Origin: Rhodopirellula baltica
Lineage (GTDB): Bacteria > Planctomycetota > Planctomycetia > Pirellulales > Pirellulaceae
Length of the DNA: 64,000 nucleotides
Assembly: GCA_002901265.1 (NCBI GenBank)
Contig: PPHI01000037.1
Span: 62,001-126,000 of the forward strand
Reading direction: 5' to 3'
How positions within the stretch are numbered: position 1 is the first letter of the stretch; each line of letters starts with the position of its first letter. Of the stretch, positions 62,519 through 64,000 are shown in pieces. The notes under the pieces are model-generated. The model worked only from the letters and a program-made list of their open reading frames with translations. It made no database searches and was not told where the DNA came from. The translations under genes were made by a program, and so were the position numbers.

Positions 62519-63472
62519 ATGAACAATCCAAACTTGCCGCAGGACGATCGCTTTGTGGAATCGCTGTTGATGGCGGCGTACAACGATGACCGGACAGCCG
62601 ACGAGCAACGCATCTCCAACCTGATGTCCACCATCAGTGGCGAAGGGGACGGAGGTTCGGCGGTTTCATCCGATCAACAATCTCGACGAAGCCACCACAA
62701 AATGATCCGGCTGGCGATCGCGGCCGGCCTGTTGATCGCTGGCGGATTCTTTATGACGTCGCTACTGCGTACCGATCAAGCCAACGCGGCGATCCAACGA
62801 GCGATCAATGCGACCCCGCCGACTCGTGAATACCTGGTGCAAATGGTCAACCGATGGCCCGTCGTCGGACTACAACAGGTCAACGCACGACTTTACTTTG
62901 ACGACCACAACCGATTCTGTTTGCATCATCCGGGACTGCTGCCGGGAGGAGAAATTTGGATTGGCGGTGACCGCCGTTCACGCTGGATTGTTCCGCCGAT
63001 CGGTCCGATCGTTACGGGCAACGAAAACTTGATCGCATCCGCACTCAACGCTCGGAAACTGTTTTCGCACGATCTCGATCCTGAAGACCTTGATTCGCAA
63101 GGCCTTGGGTCACCGATGTTGCATCTGCAAACGGCACTGCAAAAACTTTGTCGCAACTATGATTTGGAGATGCTTTCGCCCCAGCGTATTGCCGACCCGA
63201 AGCACGACAACCAAACGATCCTTTGCGACCATGTAGTCGGCCGAAACCCGTCTGCCACGGGCAACTCTCCGATTCAGATTGACTTGTGGGCGAACCGCAA
63301 ATCCGGTGTTGCCGAACGAATCGAAATCCGCTGGCGCGAAAAAGATTCGACATGGCTGCCGCTGCGTTGGGACATTCAACTGGTTGGGCATCCAGAGTTG
63401 CCATCGGATTGGTTCTCGCACGTCGGACATAGCGATGCGGACCGTCAACTGCTTCACGTCGAGAACAATTGA
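62519..63472 (+). CDS. Membrane-anchored protein, probable anti-sigma partner
   Basis: 317 residues. A short cytoplasmic part (RFVESLLMAAYNDDRTADEQ) resembles planctomycete anti-sigma N-termini. It is followed by one transmembrane helix (MIRLAIAAGLLIAGGFFMTS) and a large extracytoplasmic domain with a LolA-like feel (TREYLVQMVNRWPVVGLQQV). No zinc His-x3-Cys-x2-Cys site is seen. Its place right after the ECF sigma gene supports an anti-sigma role; this is inference from context. Confidence 0.72.
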   Translation: MNNPNLPQDDRFVESLLMAAYNDDRTADEQRISNLMSTISGEGDGGSAVSSDQQSRRSHHKMIRLAIAAGLLIAGGFFMTSLLRTDQANAAIQRAINATPPTREYLVQMVNRWPVVGLQQVNARLYFDDHNRFCLHHPGLLPGGEIWIGGDRRSRWIVPPIGPIVTGNENLIASALNARKLFSHDLDPEDLDSQGLGSPMLHLQTALQKLCRNYDLEMLSPQRIADPKHDNQTILCDHVVGRNPSATGNSPIQIDLWANRKSGVAERIEIRWREKDSTWLPLRWDIQLVGHPELPSDWFSHVGHSDADRQLLHVENN

Positions 63473-63568
63473 TTCGACTGAATGATTCGAATTACGTGTC
63501 CTCGATCGATCTGAACAGACGCAATGAGTTAATGCAACAACTCATTACTTCTGTTAACGATTGGAATC

Positions 63569-64000
63569 ATGCGATATCGATTCATCATTTGTTTGTTCGT
63601 CTTGGCCACCGGCCCGACAGGCCTGTGTTCCCTGCAAGCCCTGTTGGCGAATGAGCACATCGAGGTTGACTTTGATACACAAATACAGCCGCTCATCACC
63701 AAGCACTGTGCCGGTTGCCATCGCCCCGGACAGGTTGGCCCGTTTCCCCTACGCAACTACGACGAAGTCGCCGATCAAGCGTTGACGATTCAAGCCGTCA
63801 TTGACGACGGATACATGCCGCCTTGGAAGCCTGTGAACACGGATGTCGAATTCGCCGGCGTCAGGTCACTTTCAGAATCGGAAAAAAAAGTGATCCGAAC
63901 CTGGGTCGATCAAGGTGCGAAACCCTCAAAGCGAAGTCCCGGTGATGTGTCGCAGCCAACGGTGCTGACGGGGGAAACCAAGTGGTCGCTTGAAGAAACA
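63569..64000 (+). CDS. Exported c-type cytochrome protein, cut by the window edge
   Basis: The first 144 codons are present. The signal peptide is RFIICLFVLATGPTGLCSLQ. The mature part has a haem c site, KHCAGCHRPGQVGPFPLRNY, then DGYMPPWKPV and ESEKKVIRTWVDQGAKP. This is the usual planctomycete single-haem cytochrome domain that often precedes a copper type II monooxygenase-like or redoxin domain. The rest lies outside the window. Confidence 0.88.
   Translation, partial: MRYRFIICLFVLATGPTGLCSLQALLANEHIEVDFDTQIQPLITKHCAGCHRPGQVGPFPLRNYDEVADQALTIQAVIDDGYMPPWKPVNTDVEFAGVRSLSESEKKVIRTWVDQGAKPSKRSPGDVSQPTVLTGETKWSLEET

Noticed and set aside
1-64000. Insertion sequences, integrases, tRNA or rRNA genes
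   Set aside because: Looked for transposase or integrase motifs, terminal inverted repeats and cloverleaf-like sequences; none could be supported.

Overview
The window looks like a chromosomal segment from a planctomycete of the Rhodopirellula/Pirellulaceae type. The evidence is two DUF1559 proteins with type IV pilin-like N-termini, two giant secreted proteins with the planctomycete LEPR-XLL leader and dockerin-like C-termini, three PEP-CTERM proteins, ECF sigma factors next to large Ser/Thr kinases, a lipoprotein set, and a planctomycete-style cytochrome c protein at the right edge. No rRNA, tRNA, transposase or CRISPR array was seen.

Layout. 1-12.3 kb: an exported M1 metallopeptidase with a DUF6702 partner (minus); RNase PH, TsaC/Sua5, a very large AsmA-like protein and a zinc alcohol dehydrogenase (plus); then a minus-strand cassette of DUF1559 protein, 51-residue lipoprotein and a trypsin-fold lipoprotein whose nucleophile position is not Ser. 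12.3-22.5 kb: a long non-coding leader, an 8.5-kb gene for a multidomain surface protein and a small PEP-CTERM gene closed by a strong terminator. 22.5-25.9 kb: divergent metE and metR with a dyad between them.

25.9-40.3 kb is the most interesting region: one tightly packed minus-strand transcription unit of about 14 kb. In order it encodes a PEP-CTERM protein, an acyl-adenylate ligase (ScoC/FadD10-like), a TauD-type Fe(II)/2-oxoglutarate oxygenase (ScoE/Rv0097-like), an FcoT-like protein (ScoD/Rv0098-like), a carrier-C-A-T-C-A-T-TE nonribosomal peptide synthetase, a Tat-exported DJ-1/PfpI protein closely resembling isonitrile hydratase, a second PEP-CTERM protein, a DUF1559 protein and a lipoprotein. 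The ScoC/ScoE/ScoD/NRPS set is the signature of isonitrile lipopeptide biosynthesis, known to me from Actinobacteria (M. tuberculosis Rv0097-Rv0101, Streptomyces sco genes). Here the carrier protein is fused to the NRPS, a second module and a thioesterase replace the actinobacterial ending, and surface-protein genes are co-transcribed. A one-base deletion interrupts the first adenylation domain.

40.3-45 kb: a cysteine-rich anchored protein, a phytanoyl-CoA dioxygenase-family protein, a membrane protein/HTH regulator pair and a B12-binding radical SAM protein. They may be accessory to the cluster or unrelated. 45-64 kb: an ECF sigma factor convergent with a kinase fused to SRPBCC, DUF5939 and a degenerate cyclase domain; a 6.3-kb beta-helix surface protein; a second kinase; an acyltransferase-3 protein carrying an ankyrin insert; an integral membrane protein; a YceI protein; an ECF sigma/membrane protein pair; and the start of a c-type cytochrome protein. 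All assignments come from reading the sequence and remembered family features; no database search was run.
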